DNA of 64,000 nucleotides. It comes from Bradyrhizobium macuxiense (lineage in GTDB: Bacteria; Pseudomonadota; Alphaproteobacteria; Rhizobiales; Xanthobacteraceae). The stretch is from positions 1 through 64,000 of the forward strand of contig NZ_LNCU01000019.1 in NCBI RefSeq assembly GCF_001542415.1, written 5' to 3'. The translations under genes and the position numbers were made by a program. How positions within the stretch are numbered: the first letter of the stretch is position 1; each line of letters begins with the position of its first letter. Shown here piece after piece: positions 34,828 through 43,323 of this stretch. The notes beneath the pieces are model-generated. The model did not search any database, had not been told where the DNA came from, and worked only from the letters and a program-made list of their open reading frames with translations.

Positions 34828-35103
34828 GTCCAGAGCGGCGATCGGTCGCTCTGGCTGGTTCAACTTTACCGAACGCCATCATGGTCACCGTCAGCCCAAT
34901 TGCGTGCGAAATGCAGCGGCGCCTTCGACGGATCATCGTCGCCAGCACGGACAATTCCGCTAGAGAAGAAGATCAAAACGGCGAGCGTTACTCTCGGGGA
35001 AACGAACGCAATGGCGCGCGCTCAGCGCGCCCAACTTTCGCAGTTGCTCGCAAGACGCCTTCTTCGAACTTGTTGGAATGATATCGACGATACGCCGGAA
35101 CGG

Positions 35104-35120
35104 CCTATGCAAAATCTGCC
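35104..35120 (-). promoter_or_regulatory. Shared 17-bp motif, site S5
   Basis: CTATGCAAAATCTGCCA, same orientation as S3 and S4; it has no close start downstream, so it may be a relic. Confidence 0.4.
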
Positions 35121-35153
35121 AACGCACGGGGCGGCGCCGCCTCGCGGCGGATC

Positions 35154-35456
35154 CTACGGCAGATCTGCCTCCTTGGTGTCCTCAAATGAGACAGGCTCGA
35201 CAGGTGGCGGCTCGAACATTGCCGCGAGCCAATGGTGAATGAGCGTCGAGGGTATTGCCCGTCGCGGTCTGCAGGGATTAATGGTGCCCGCGGTCACAAC
35301 GTATCCTTGCTCGAATTTCTCGCGAGCAAACCTCTGGGCATCGAGCTCGGTTGGAAAGCTTTCACTTTGTCTCGAACGTCGCTGCGCCAAAGCTTGGCGC
35401 ACTTTCTTCGGCACCTCAAACGAAACATACCACGTTTTTGACAGGTCAGTTGGCAC
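35154..35456 (-). CDS. Conserved hypothetical protein
   Basis: 100-aa protein starting from GTG at 35456. It resembles a short hypothetical family I associate with Bradyrhizobium. It is rich in charged residues at the front (TWYVSFEVPKKVRQALAQRR, SRQSESFPTELDAQRFAREK), then GYVVTAGTINPCRPRRAIPS and WLAAMFE. The N-terminal half suggests a small nucleic-acid- or protein-binding fold but no named domain. No neighbour on the same strand is close. Confidence 0.65.
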   Translation of the reverse strand: MPTDLSKTWYVSFEVPKKVRQALAQRRSRQSESFPTELDAQRFAREKFEQGYVVTAGTINPCRPRRAIPSTLIHHWLAAMFEPPPVEPVSFEDTKEADLP

Positions 35457-35580
35457 CGGGTCGTCCGATCTGTTTTCCCTGTTGGCTCGCCTATCTCTGC
35501 GCGCTCGCTCCCGCCATGCGCTTTCTGCACCACGAACTGGAGCCGCGTCTCATCCCGTCACGCAAAAAAGGCGTGGAGGT

Positions 35581-36081
35581 TCAATAGACCGGACGCAGCT
35601 GTAGGCCGGAAAGGCCGACGGTGACATCGATGGCAATTGACCCCTCTACGGAAACGGGCTGCAACGCAAATGACCGCCCCGAGCCCCCGACTAGGACATT
35701 GACGCCGGCGCCCAGGCCAAGGCCGATGTCACCTGACGCCCCGACATATTCGCCGGCGAGAGCGCCGACCGGTGGGCCTGCCGTCGGAGCAAAAACCGCC
35801 CAAGCGAGCGCACCTCCGGCCGAAACGCCGATATCGATTCCGACGGTGTTGAGCGCGCCTTCATAGAGTTGAATCGGGAACGGCGGGTTCTGAGTAAAGC
35901 GACATGACATCGATTGATGACCGAATATGACAAACCCGACGCTGGGGTCGACCTTGCACGCCAGCATGCCGATCTGGGTCCACGATGCCTGTTGGGCGCC
36001 TGCGGACGACACAGAGCCAGACCATGCCCCGAAGGTGCAAAGGACAGCCAGAACTTGTGCGCGCATTCGCTTCCCGATCAT
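35581..36081 (-). CDS. Exported DUF992 protein
   Basis: 166-aa exported protein of the DUF992 family. The signal peptide ends SSAGAQQ. The domain begins IGMLACKVDPSVGFVIFGHQ, SMSCRF with its two conserved cysteines and ends in the glycine-rich GLGLGAGVNVLVGGSGRSFA, LQPVSVEGSI. Family function is unknown; expression is often reported as envelope-linked. Site S6 of the shared motif lies 88 bp upstream in the right orientation. Confidence 0.87.
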   Translation of the reverse strand: MIGKRMRAQVLAVLCTFGAWSGSVSSAGAQQASWTQIGMLACKVDPSVGFVIFGHQSMSCRFTQNPPFPIQLYEGALNTVGIDIGVSAGGALAWAVFAPTAGPPVGALAGEYVGASGDIGLGLGAGVNVLVGGSGRSFALQPVSVEGSIAIDVTVGLSGLQLRPVY

Positions 36082-36168
36082 CTCGCAAAACCTCGTTGAT
36101 CGCGGGCAGGCGCTGGTCCTGAACCGCCTTCTGCTTTTCGTAGATGAGCATGCGCGAAGCCGATGAGA

Positions 36169-36184
36169 CTATGCAAAATCGGCA
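36169..36184 (-). promoter_or_regulatory. Shared 17-bp motif, site S6
   Basis: CTATGCAAAATCGGCA, oriented toward the DUF992 gene, 88 bp before its ATG. Confidence 0.55.
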
Positions 36185-36318
36185 CGCCGAACCCGCCGTC
36201 AGCGAAAAATCGCGCCTCGACGGCTGAATGACGAGGCATAGCCGAGCCGCTTTTGCACATGCGCGCGTCTGCCTGGCGCAGGCGGGAACGACGAGGCTGG
36301 ACAAACCAGCGGTTGCTC

Positions 36319-36336
36319 TGCCAACAATTGCATAGT
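36319..36336 (+). promoter_or_regulatory. Shared 17-bp motif, site S7
   Basis: TGCCAACAATTGCATAGT, oriented toward the DUF2721 gene, 98 bp before its ATG. Confidence 0.55.
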
Positions 36337-36433
36337 CGATCCTTGAAAAGCGCGCGCTAGCCGATTTTCAGTCCGGGCATTTCACCGCAACTGGCGCCTG
36401 AGGGGCGCGCGTACCTGATTAACGGAGAAAGGG

Positions 36434-36883
36434 ATGCAGATGCTGATCGACACACCGACCGCCGCGCACCTGTCGCAGGTCATTTCGCAGGTGACGGCAC
36501 CAGCGTTTCTCCTTGGCGCAGTTGCAGCTTTCGTTTCGCTTCTGATCGGGCGGATGAATCGCATTGTCGACAGGCTACAGGCACTGCACGCTACGATCGA
36601 CGACGACATTTCCCGAACGCACCCCGACGTGCCGCACCTCAGGCGCCGCGCCGTGCTTCTGAACAAGGCGATTGTTCTTTCGACGATCAGCGCGATTGTC
36701 ACGTCGCTCCTGGTGATCCTGGCGTTCGTCTCCGCCTTCTTCCAGTTTCAGCATGAATATGGGGTTGCCCTGCTCTTTGTTATTGCGCTGAGCTTCTTCA
36801 CGCTTTCGCTGGTAGATCTGGTCCGGGAGGCCCGCCTGTCGCTGCATGACCTCAGCCATCAAAAACCAGGCCGAAGCCCGTAG
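36434..36883 (+). CDS. DUF2721 membrane protein
   Basis: 149-aa inner-membrane protein of the DUF2721 family, with three hydrophobic segments: APAFLLGAVAAFVSLLIG, STISAIVTSLLVILAFVSAF and GVALLFVIALSFFTLSLVDL. A charged loop (GRMNRIVDRLQALH, DVPHLRRRAVLLNKAI) lies between the first two. GAGAAAGGG precedes two nearby ATGs (36434, 36440). A decayed copy of the first 18 codons is found at 43324. Function unknown. Confidence 0.85.
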   Translation: MQMLIDTPTAAHLSQVISQVTAPAFLLGAVAAFVSLLIGRMNRIVDRLQALHATIDDDISRTHPDVPHLRRRAVLLNKAIVLSTISAIVTSLLVILAFVSAFFQFQHEYGVALLFVIALSFFTLSLVDLVREARLSLHDLSHQKPGRSP

Positions 36884-37124
36884 CAGCGAAATTCGAACAC
36901 TGAGCGTTTTCGATCATCCAGCACGTCCCATGATAGCCGAGACCTATCCTGGATGCGTCAATAGGCCGCAGATCGCCCTTCGGTTTCGAAACAACGCTTC
37001 ATTAATCGGAAGTTGTATGCGATAGAGTTTCAACTTTCTTTTTGAAGACGATGTTACTTTCGAACGATCTCTCTCAGGCATCTGAACGTTGCGGGGGGTA
37101 TTAGAAGTGTTTTGGGTTAGAAGG

Positions 37125-38126
37125 ATGAGGATCGAAGATCCGCTGCTTTGCCCGAGTGCCGTTCAAGGAATGGAGACCAACGTATTTCCGACGAAGCGTG
37201 GCCAGCTCGATCTGACGATTGAGCAGATTGGTTTGGATCGGCTTTGGATGAGCCGGTACGAGGTGAATCTGCCTCAAGTCAGCAGATTTGCCGTCCGGCC
37301 CGGTCGCAGATCCATCAGCTTTCTGCCCGAATTGGAAGGCCCCTCGATCCAGCACTGCGGCATGGATGTCGCGCCGGGCGATATCGTTATCGACAAGCTC
37401 GACGTGTTGCAGCACCAGCGCACCGGCGCCAACCATCGCTATTGTGGAATGTCGCTCCCCGAGGATGAACTGAGTGCAACGCTGGCGACCGTCGTTGGAG
37501 CTGACTTTCTGGAAAAGCAGCTGGCAACCCGCGTGGTTCGGCCCCGCCCCGAGTTGATGTCGCGCCTGTTGAAGATGCACCAAGCCGTTGGCGAGTTAGC
37601 CCGTACGACGCCGGACGTGCTGGAATCGCCCGAACTACGTCGCGGGTTCGAACAACAAATGTCTTATCTGATGGTTCGATGCCTTGCCGAAGGCGCCGGC
37701 ATCGAGATCACCGCTGGCAGACGGCGTCACGATGCGATTATCGCGCGGCTCGAGGATTACCTGGCTGAAAACTCGGACCGTGCCATCTATCTGACCGAAC
37801 TCTGCGCTGCGACGAACGTTTCCGAGCGGACGCTGCGATCGGCTTGCGAGGAACATCTCGGCATGGCTCCGATCCGCTATCTCACGATGCGAAGAATGTA
37901 TCTGGTCCGGCGCGCGCTGCTGCGCGCTGACGCATCCAAGGCCACCGTTACCCATATCGTGACAAATTACGGGTTCTGGGAGCTCGGGCGTTTCTCGGTC
38001 ACCTACCGCACGCTGTTTGGAGAGTTACCCTCGGAAACACTGCGGCGCCCCGCGCAGGACCCCGATCTCCATCTCATTCGTCCGACAACGCTGCCGGCCG
38101 AGGTCATCGTGGGACGGCTTCACTAG
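37125..38126 (+). CDS. AraC family transcriptional regulator 2
   Basis: 333-aa AraC regulator. The N-terminal sensor half is divergent (FPTKRGQLDLTIEQIGLDRL). The C-terminal DNA-binding half is clear: YLTELCAATNVSERTLRSAC for the first helix-turn-helix, the linker YLTMRRMYLVRRALLRAD, and THIVTNYGFWELGRFSVTYR for the second. The start is uncertain: ATG 37125 has AGAAGG almost touching it, while GTG 37107 has GGGGG at a better distance. A weak copy of the shared motif lies near 37005-37025. Confidence 0.87.
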   Translation: MRIEDPLLCPSAVQGMETNVFPTKRGQLDLTIEQIGLDRLWMSRYEVNLPQVSRFAVRPGRRSISFLPELEGPSIQHCGMDVAPGDIVIDKLDVLQHQRTGANHRYCGMSLPEDELSATLATVVGADFLEKQLATRVVRPRPELMSRLLKMHQAVGELARTTPDVLESPELRRGFEQQMSYLMVRCLAEGAGIEITAGRRRHDAIIARLEDYLAENSDRAIYLTELCAATNVSERTLRSACEEHLGMAPIRYLTMRRMYLVRRALLRADASKATVTHIVTNYGFWELGRFSVTYRTLFGELPSETLRRPAQDPDLHLIRPTTLPAEVIVGRLH

Positions 38127-38235
38127 CCCAAGCATCGACTTACCCCACCGCGGAAATCGACCGGCCAATTTGCGCCAATTCGGCTTTCGCTCGAAATTTG
38201 ATTCCGCGCTTCGTTGAGCGCGCCAATTCGTCTCA

Positions 38236-38254
38236 CGGCGCCGGAATTGCATAG
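38236..38254 (+). promoter_or_regulatory. Shared 17-bp motif, site S8
   Basis: CGGCGCCGGAATTGCATAG, oriented toward the AraC gene at 38299 and 45 bp before its ATG, hinting at autoregulation. Confidence 0.5.
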
Positions 38255-38298
38255 TCGCCTCCCATCCATTGACTGATGGTGGCCCATCGAGGAAGCCC

Positions 38299-39294
38299 AT
38301 GGGCATCAAATGGTCGCGAGAGCCATTCGCCCGTCCGATGGGACAAGGGGATATGGCTGAGCGCTCCATTTCAAGGTTTGACGATCCCGGAGCTTACGAA
38401 GCCGAATTTGGCGATATCGGTGTCAATTTCACGATAACCGGTCCCGGGAATTTCGACGCGGAGTTGCTGCGGCTGAAACTGGACCATCTCGTCGTCATGC
38501 GGCTGCGCGAATCACTGCCGCGCATTGCCTGCATTTCGCTTGCGGCCGACAGGGTCTTTTTGTCCTTTCCTGTTGGCCGGGTGAGCCTTGAATGCGACGG
38601 GCTTGCCTTCCAAAGTGGCCAGATCGCCTTTCACTGCCTCAACCAGCGGATGCATCAGCGATCGAGCGGCAAATTCCAATGGGGTCTGATATCCTTACCC
38701 ATAGAACAGTTTGCAAAGAATGGTGCCGCATTGACCGGTCAGCCAATCCTGCCCCCGCGCTCGACCAGACTACTCCACCCTTTCGGCGCGGACTTGTCCC
38801 GTTTTCAGCACCTGTTCCAACACGCCTGTCACCTGGCGGCTCCTGCAAACAAACTGATTGAGCAGCCCGAAGTGGCAAGGGCGCTCGAACAGGATATGAT
38901 TCATGCCGTGATCCATTGCCTCACCGGCGACGGGACGGAAAGCAGTTCCAGAGCACGCTCCAACCGCACAGCCTTGATGACCCGCTTCGAAACCGCGCTG
39001 CGCAAATCCGTCGGCCAGAAGATCACGTTGCCCGATCTTTGTGCCGAAATCGGCGTGGCCGAGCGCACATTGCGGATGTGCTGTCACGAGTTTCTCGGCG
39101 TCAGCCCGATGCGATACCTCCTGTTGCGCCGGCTGAACAAGGCCCGCGCCGCGCTACGGCGCGCCGATGCCTCCACTACGAGCGTCGCCAGAATCGCGCG
39201 GGAGTATCAATTCTCTGAGCTGGGACGTTTTGCTGCGACATACCGTGCAGCTTTCGGAGAAGCGCCGCTGACGACCCTTCAGCGCAAGGCCTAG
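38299..39294 (+). CDS. AraC family transcriptional regulator 3
   Basis: 331-aa AraC regulator, alignable with regulator 2 over the DNA-binding half (LPDLCAEIGVAERTLRMCCH, YLLLRRLNKARAALRRAD, VARIAREYQFSELGRFAATY). The sensor half contains FLSFPVGRVSLECDGLAFQS and a middle helix LFQHACHLAAPANKLIEQPE. The ATG at 38299 is chosen because GAGGA lies 5 bp before it; ATGs at 38338 and 38353 have poorer sites. A degraded copy of its central and last parts lies at 43497-43768. Confidence 0.87.
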   Translation: MGIKWSREPFARPMGQGDMAERSISRFDDPGAYEAEFGDIGVNFTITGPGNFDAELLRLKLDHLVVMRLRESLPRIACISLAADRVFLSFPVGRVSLECDGLAFQSGQIAFHCLNQRMHQRSSGKFQWGLISLPIEQFAKNGAALTGQPILPPRSTRLLHPFGADLSRFQHLFQHACHLAAPANKLIEQPEVARALEQDMIHAVIHCLTGDGTESSSRARSNRTALMTRFETALRKSVGQKITLPDLCAEIGVAERTLRMCCHEFLGVSPMRYLLLRRLNKARAALRRADASTTSVARIAREYQFSELGRFAATYRAAFGEAPLTTLQRKA

Positions 39295-39617
39295 GTGTGT
39301 TCGGGAGAGGCGCTCTATGATAGCAGCGCGGGGTGCGAGGCCGAGTTGTCCGGGATGGGAAGCCGGAATGATGACATCTCGAGCAACCAGCGCCTAAAAA
39401 CTGCAGGCAGGAACGACGATGAAACTGAATGGCGACGTTGAACGTCGCCGCGAAGATGAGAGCTTGATTCATTTGCTCCGGACCTTGCTGAAAAACGTAT
39501 AGTTGGAGAGAGCTGCGCTTTCTTTGCCGATTTTGCATAGGCGGCTGATTTCAGGGTGTCTACGGTCCGCACTGACCAACGTGCCGGAAGCCCCCGGCTG
39601 ATTGCAAGGAGAACGAG
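39295..39617. other. Intergenic with motif site S9
   Basis: 323 bp holding motif site S9 upstream of the exported paralog gene. No gene otherwise. Confidence 0.5.
39525..39541 (+). promoter_or_regulatory. Shared 17-bp motif, site S9
   Basis: TGCCGATTTTGCATAGG, 76 bp before the ATG of the exported paralog and oriented toward it. One of the best matches to the consensus. Confidence 0.6.
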
Positions 39618-40262
39618 ATGCGCAACAAGAGAGGCGTGCCCATCTGCATGGCATTGCTGGCGGCAACGTTGCTGCTCGACACAGGGACTGCGCGGGCCCA
39701 GAACGCGCCAAACGGACAACTGAAAACGATAGGCACGCCTTCCGCTGCACATGCTCAAATTGTGCCATCGCTCATCGTCCTCAATTCCCGCAGCGCGACA
39801 TTGCAAGGCGACAGCCTCGTGCTGACCGGCGTCATGCCGAACTCGATCATATTCGCGGACCGGCCCGTGCGCGCTGCCGGCCATCAACTGACGGCTGACA
39901 TCGTAGCCGACTGGGGCACAGGCAAGGACAGCTTTGCCGGCGATCCCCCGAACGCGACTGTTTCGGCTTTCAACACCAAGGACGGCTCCGTGAAGGATGC
40001 CGTGGTCGTCCTGAAGAATCCGAAGCTGGATGGGGACAAGCTCGTCTTCGCGGTTCAGACCCTCGAGGGCGATCTGAACGGCGCGGACGGCGCAGCCTCG
40101 ATCTTCATCGATATTATCGGCCGCCCCTTTACACCGCTTTCCTTTGCGGGCGTCGCGCGGCGCACTGCATACCGGGGCGCGATGTATGCCAGAGCTGCCG
40201 CCGTCGGAGCCGCCTACGCCCGGCCCTATTGCGGCTATTATCCCTATCCTCCTTGTTATTGA
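39618..40262 (+). CDS. Exported protein with IVPSLIV domain and AGVARRT tail motif, copy 2
   Basis: 214-aa paralog of the protein at 29578-30231 with the same order of parts: signal peptide (ALLAATLLLDTGTARAQ), AQIVPSLIVLNSRSA, FADRPVRAAGHQLTADIVAD, DPPNATVSAFNTKDGSVKDA, then IIGRPFTPLSFAGVARRTAY and the ending CGYYPYPPCY. AAGGAGAACGAG gives a very strong ribosome site. Motif site S9 lies upstream. The identical terminal dozen residues in both paralogs suggest the tail is under selection. Confidence 0.82.
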   Translation: MRNKRGVPICMALLAATLLLDTGTARAQNAPNGQLKTIGTPSAAHAQIVPSLIVLNSRSATLQGDSLVLTGVMPNSIIFADRPVRAAGHQLTADIVADWGTGKDSFAGDPPNATVSAFNTKDGSVKDAVVVLKNPKLDGDKLVFAVQTLEGDLNGADGAASIFIDIIGRPFTPLSFAGVARRTAYRGAMYARAAAVGAAYARPYCGYYPYPPCY

Positions 40263-40535
40263 ATGCGTCGCGTACCGGGGCGGCACACAGCTGCCGCCCG
40301 TTCCGGTTCGGCCCTTGCCGCAGCCTTGGTCGAGCAGGTGTAGTACCCGTATCGCCCGCTCGTCCCGTCCTCACCGTCATCGCGCCAACAGCACGCGCAT
40401 CACGGAGCGCTAGCGTGATCGCCGCAGCCCATAGCATGCGGCCGCTCGCCGAAGTGGCGCAATTATGGTAGCCGATCGTCGCGCGCGTTTCTGACTCGCT
40501 CAACGCCGACAATACGGCTCGAGGCTGGTAGAAAC

Positions 40536-41066
40536 ATGGATCTTCTCGCGTCAGGAACGTGGATCACAGACTGGCTGTGCGGACTCCCCTTGATCGTCCT
40601 TGCGTCTGTCATCCACGTCATCGGTCTCGGCGTGATAGAACTCGGCGTTGAGCGAGGTTTAAGGCGCGCGCAAAGAGTTCGTGGCTATCTGGCGACATTT
40701 GTAGCGGTGGTGGGAGCGACCGTGCTGTCTGCCACCGCCTTGCACGCCGTAGGGGCCGCTGTCTGGGCCGGAACCTACCTCTGGCTCGGCGCTCTTCCAG
40801 ACGAGCGCTCGGCGATGCTGTATTCAATTGGCGCGATGACGACATTCGGCCATGCAAGCCTCCATCTTTCTGACCGTTGGCAGATGTTGGGGGCGCTCGA
40901 AGCTCTCAACGGCATGTTGCTGTTTGGACTGACTACGGCCTTCCTCTACGCCATTATACGCAACGTTCATGCTGCCATGATGGGCACGCGGGCGATCTCT
41001 ATGGAGGACGCCGAAGAAGTGCGGGCCATCCATCCGGTTGGCCCAATGCGCCAGTCCAGGCCCTGA
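40536..41066 (+). CDS. Two-helix potassium-channel-like membrane protein
   Basis: 176-aa inner-membrane protein with an Ion_trans_2-like pore region. Helices are LIVLASVIHVIGLGVIELGV, TFVAVVGATVLSATALHAVG and LNGMLLFGLTTAFLYAIIRN. The segment between the last two (AMLYSIGAMTTFGHASLHLS) sits where a selectivity filter belongs but reads TTFG rather than TVGYG. Channels of this short type are often annotated as two-pore-domain K+ channels. Ion selectivity is therefore uncertain. Confidence 0.75.
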   Translation: MDLLASGTWITDWLCGLPLIVLASVIHVIGLGVIELGVERGLRRAQRVRGYLATFVAVVGATVLSATALHAVGAAVWAGTYLWLGALPDERSAMLYSIGAMTTFGHASLHLSDRWQMLGALEALNGMLLFGLTTAFLYAIIRNVHAAMMGTRAISMEDAEEVRAIHPVGPMRQSRP

Positions 41067-41434
41067 ACGCAAACGGTCATTTTCTGAGCACGGGCGGGAT
41101 AAGCGCTGAAACAGCCAGGCGGCTTCCCTCCTGAGGCAGAATGGGCAAATCGCAGCCTATCGCGGAATTGGAAACCGGAGCGCGCTGAGAACTGGTGGCG
41201 TCATAGCGCCACGGCGAAGCAATGGTGCGATCTCCATCGGCCGTAGCGCGCGACCATCCAGCCAGAGCCTGGTGATCTACCGGAGGCGCTTCACACGATT
41301 GGCCGATTTCGTCTCTCGCCGAGATTTGTGCTTCTGTACCGTCGCCCACCCTTCTTGTTGGCGACGGTACAGTGGGACCACGAAGTCATTCGGTTATGCC
41401 GGCTCACCCGAGGGCCCGGCATCAGTTCAATTTC
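41067..41434. other. Convergent intergenic region with a 13-bp perfect inverted repeat
   Basis: 368 bp between two gene ends. Apart from the hairpin at 41334-41372 nothing is recognised. Confidence 0.5.
41334..41372. terminator. Perfect 13-bp inverted repeat, probable bidirectional terminator
   Basis: CTGTACCGTCGCC, a 13-base loop, GGCGACGGTACAG. It lies between the 3' ends of the channel gene and the DUF1254 gene. There is no strong T-tract, so a protein operator is an alternative. Confidence 0.5.
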
Positions 41435-42865
41435 TCAAGCCCCGACCTTCTTGGCCGCAGGGATCGTCCATGTGCCGTTGATGATCGACGGGTCCGTTTC
41501 TTGCGGCCAATACATGCGCAGCATGAGGATGAAGTCTCCCTCAGGCGCCGGAAGCCAGTTCGATTCCTTGTCCTTACCAGGGGAGTCCTTCTGGATGTAG
41601 AGGTCGGTTGAGCCGTCGGGATTTTGCTTCAGGTCTTGCCGCGCGCTGATGGAGTAGCGGTTGAGCGGATTGTCCACGAAGAAGTAGGCGCTGTTGTACA
41701 TCGTGAGCGACCAGAATCCCTCGGCGGGAGGCAGGTGCCCCTTCGGGAAACGCATGACATACTTGTTTGCGCCATTGTACTTGCGGCCATCCGCGTCCTT
41801 TTGCGAAGTCGGATAGACCGCATCCTGCGGACGATTGGCGCCGAGTCCGATCGCGGTCACGAGGGCTCGCATCAGATAGTCGGTACCGTAGATACCGGTT
41901 CTCGTTGTGAAGGCAAAGCCGTTCTCATCCTTGACGGCCTTGTTGACCTTGAACTGAAGCATGATCCTATCGAACGACACCTCCGGCACGCGCTTGAGGA
42001 AGTCCGCCTTGAGCTTGCTCTCGTCAAAATCCTGTCCGGGGACGATGCCGATGCGAGCAAATTTGGCAAGTTGAGGGGCGTCCGCTTCGTATGGCAGATT
42101 GTTTTTCATGAGCTCGCAGAGCAGCTTGAAATACGACACCGCGTCCATGCGGTTGACCTGTTCGCGGACAGCGGTCTTCATGTCGATCGAGGGATCGACC
42201 TTGCCCGCAGGCGGCGTGTACGGCTTGCCATAGGCGCTGAGGGGAACGAGCTTGCACTCATCCTGCAGCTTGTGGACGGCGGCGTAGTCCTCTGGAGTGC
42301 CGGTGCAATAGATGCGGCCGAGCAACCACACGATGTTGGTCTGCGACTTGTACTCCTTCACGCCATCCGGCAGTGTGCCTTTCCAGCCAGGTCCGGTGAT
42401 CGCGTAGGTCTGTGCCCCCGTCCCTGTGGTGCGCTTGCCCGGCACCTGGAATACCGTGGTCCAGCCGTCCAGCATCGGCATCAGGTAATAACGCCCCTTC
42501 ATGTCCGGGATGCTGAGGACCCACGGTTCTTTCCCGACATCCAAAAAGGAAGTCGTGTAGAGGGTGTCCGCGTTCGGTGCCGTGACGTCCTTGAATGAGG
42601 CATCCGGATATTGGCGCATCTTGATGATCTGCCCCATCGGCGCCTTCGTTTCCGCGGGTTCGGCGATGTTGGTGAGAACCCGGCGGGTCATCTCCATCGT
42701 CACCAACGGATAGCCGAAAACGTAGGCGTCGCTCGCGAGCCAAAAATCCTCGAGGCCCTCCCTCACGCCAAGGAAGGAATCCTGCGCAAGGGCAGATCGT
42801 GTTGCAGTTGCACCTGCCAGCAGGCCCAAGCCTCCCAGCGCGAGATTACGACGAGTGATCTCCAT
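41435..42865 (-). CDS. Exported DUF1254/DUF1214 protein
   Basis: 476-aa exported protein with a twin-arginine signal (MEITRRNLALGGLGLLAGAT, then RSALAQ). The DUF1254 half includes FWLASDAYVFGYPLVTMEMT and NADTLYTTSFLDVGKEPWVL. The C-terminal DUF1214 half has FTTRTGIYGTDYLMRALVTA and PPAEGFWSLTMYNSAYFFVD. Tat export suggests it folds or binds a cofactor before export. AAGGAGAGAAGAAT precedes the ATG. Site S10 lies 226 bp upstream in matching orientation. Function of the family is unknown. Confidence 0.88.
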   Translation of the reverse strand: MEITRRNLALGGLGLLAGATATRSALAQDSFLGVREGLEDFWLASDAYVFGYPLVTMEMTRRVLTNIAEPAETKAPMGQIIKMRQYPDASFKDVTAPNADTLYTTSFLDVGKEPWVLSIPDMKGRYYLMPMLDGWTTVFQVPGKRTTGTGAQTYAITGPGWKGTLPDGVKEYKSQTNIVWLLGRIYCTGTPEDYAAVHKLQDECKLVPLSAYGKPYTPPAGKVDPSIDMKTAVREQVNRMDAVSYFKLLCELMKNNLPYEADAPQLAKFARIGIVPGQDFDESKLKADFLKRVPEVSFDRIMLQFKVNKAVKDENGFAFTTRTGIYGTDYLMRALVTAIGLGANRPQDAVYPTSQKDADGRKYNGANKYVMRFPKGHLPPAEGFWSLTMYNSAYFFVDNPLNRYSISARQDLKQNPDGSTDLYIQKDSPGKDKESNWLPAPEGDFILMLRMYWPQETDPSIINGTWTIPAAKKVGA

Positions 42866-43090
42866 ATTCTTCTCTCCTTGGCACCTGATTGAAACGGCTT
42901 CAAACGATTGGCGAGTGGGGCCGACAACGACAAAACTTCCAGGATTCTACTGCAGAAGTTCACGCCTCTTCAGCGCGTACGAACTCCGGATCGATCGCTT
43001 TTGCATCAAATGCTCCCGTGCCGTGCTGAGCGAGCTGGCATACCGGCGACTCCTCATCCGCCTGCCAACTAACGGAGAACTCGGCGACCT

Positions 43091-43107
43091 GCTATGCAAA
43101 TTCGGCA
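43091..43107 (-). promoter_or_regulatory. Shared 17-bp motif, site S10
   Basis: GCTATGCAAATTCGGCA, an exact inverse of the best consensus, 226 bp before the DUF1254 ATG. Confidence 0.55.
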
Positions 43108-43203
43108 AGCGCGAGCTTTGGTCGCGGACCAATGGACGCTGGATCAGCTTCGTAGCGACTGCGAGGGATTTCTCCGGCACGCGGCCAACAGGACCCGCAC
43201 CTT

Positions 43204-43220
43204 TGCCGAAACTGCATAGC
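43204..43220 (+). promoter_or_regulatory. Shared 17-bp motif, site S11
   Basis: TGCCGAAACTGCATAGC, 104 bp before the decayed DUF2721 start, close to the 98 bp seen before the intact gene. Confidence 0.5.
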
Positions 43221-43323
43221 AGATCGAGGAAAAATTGGCGCTGATTACGTCGATTGCGCGCGTTCGCCCCGACGCCTGAGAGAGCGGGCAGCGCAGTTAG
43301 CCGGTTCGCGAGGAAAGCATTCA

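Larger units (their letters stand above)
34609..35153. other. Intergenic with motif sites S3, S4 and S5
   Basis: 545 bp without a supported gene. It carries three copies of the shared motif, all oriented toward the barrel gene at 34608. Confidence 0.55.
36082..36433. other. Divergent promoter region with motif sites S6 and S7
   Basis: 352 bp between the DUF992 and DUF2721 starts. S6 faces the first gene and S7 the second, so each divergent gene has its own copy. Confidence 0.55.
42866..43323. other. Divergent intergenic region with motif sites S10 and S11
   Basis: 458 bp. S10 faces DUF1254 and S11 faces the decayed DUF2721 start at 43324. No gene seen. Confidence 0.5.

Noticed and set aside
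29393..43220. Interpretation of the 17-bp motif as a sigma-54 promoter
   Set aside because: The GG and GC dinucleotides at -24/-12 with fixed spacing are not present in most sites.
29393..43220. Interpretation of the repeated motif as a CRISPR array
   Set aside because: Copies are kilobases apart, in both orientations and each before a gene; no regular spacers.
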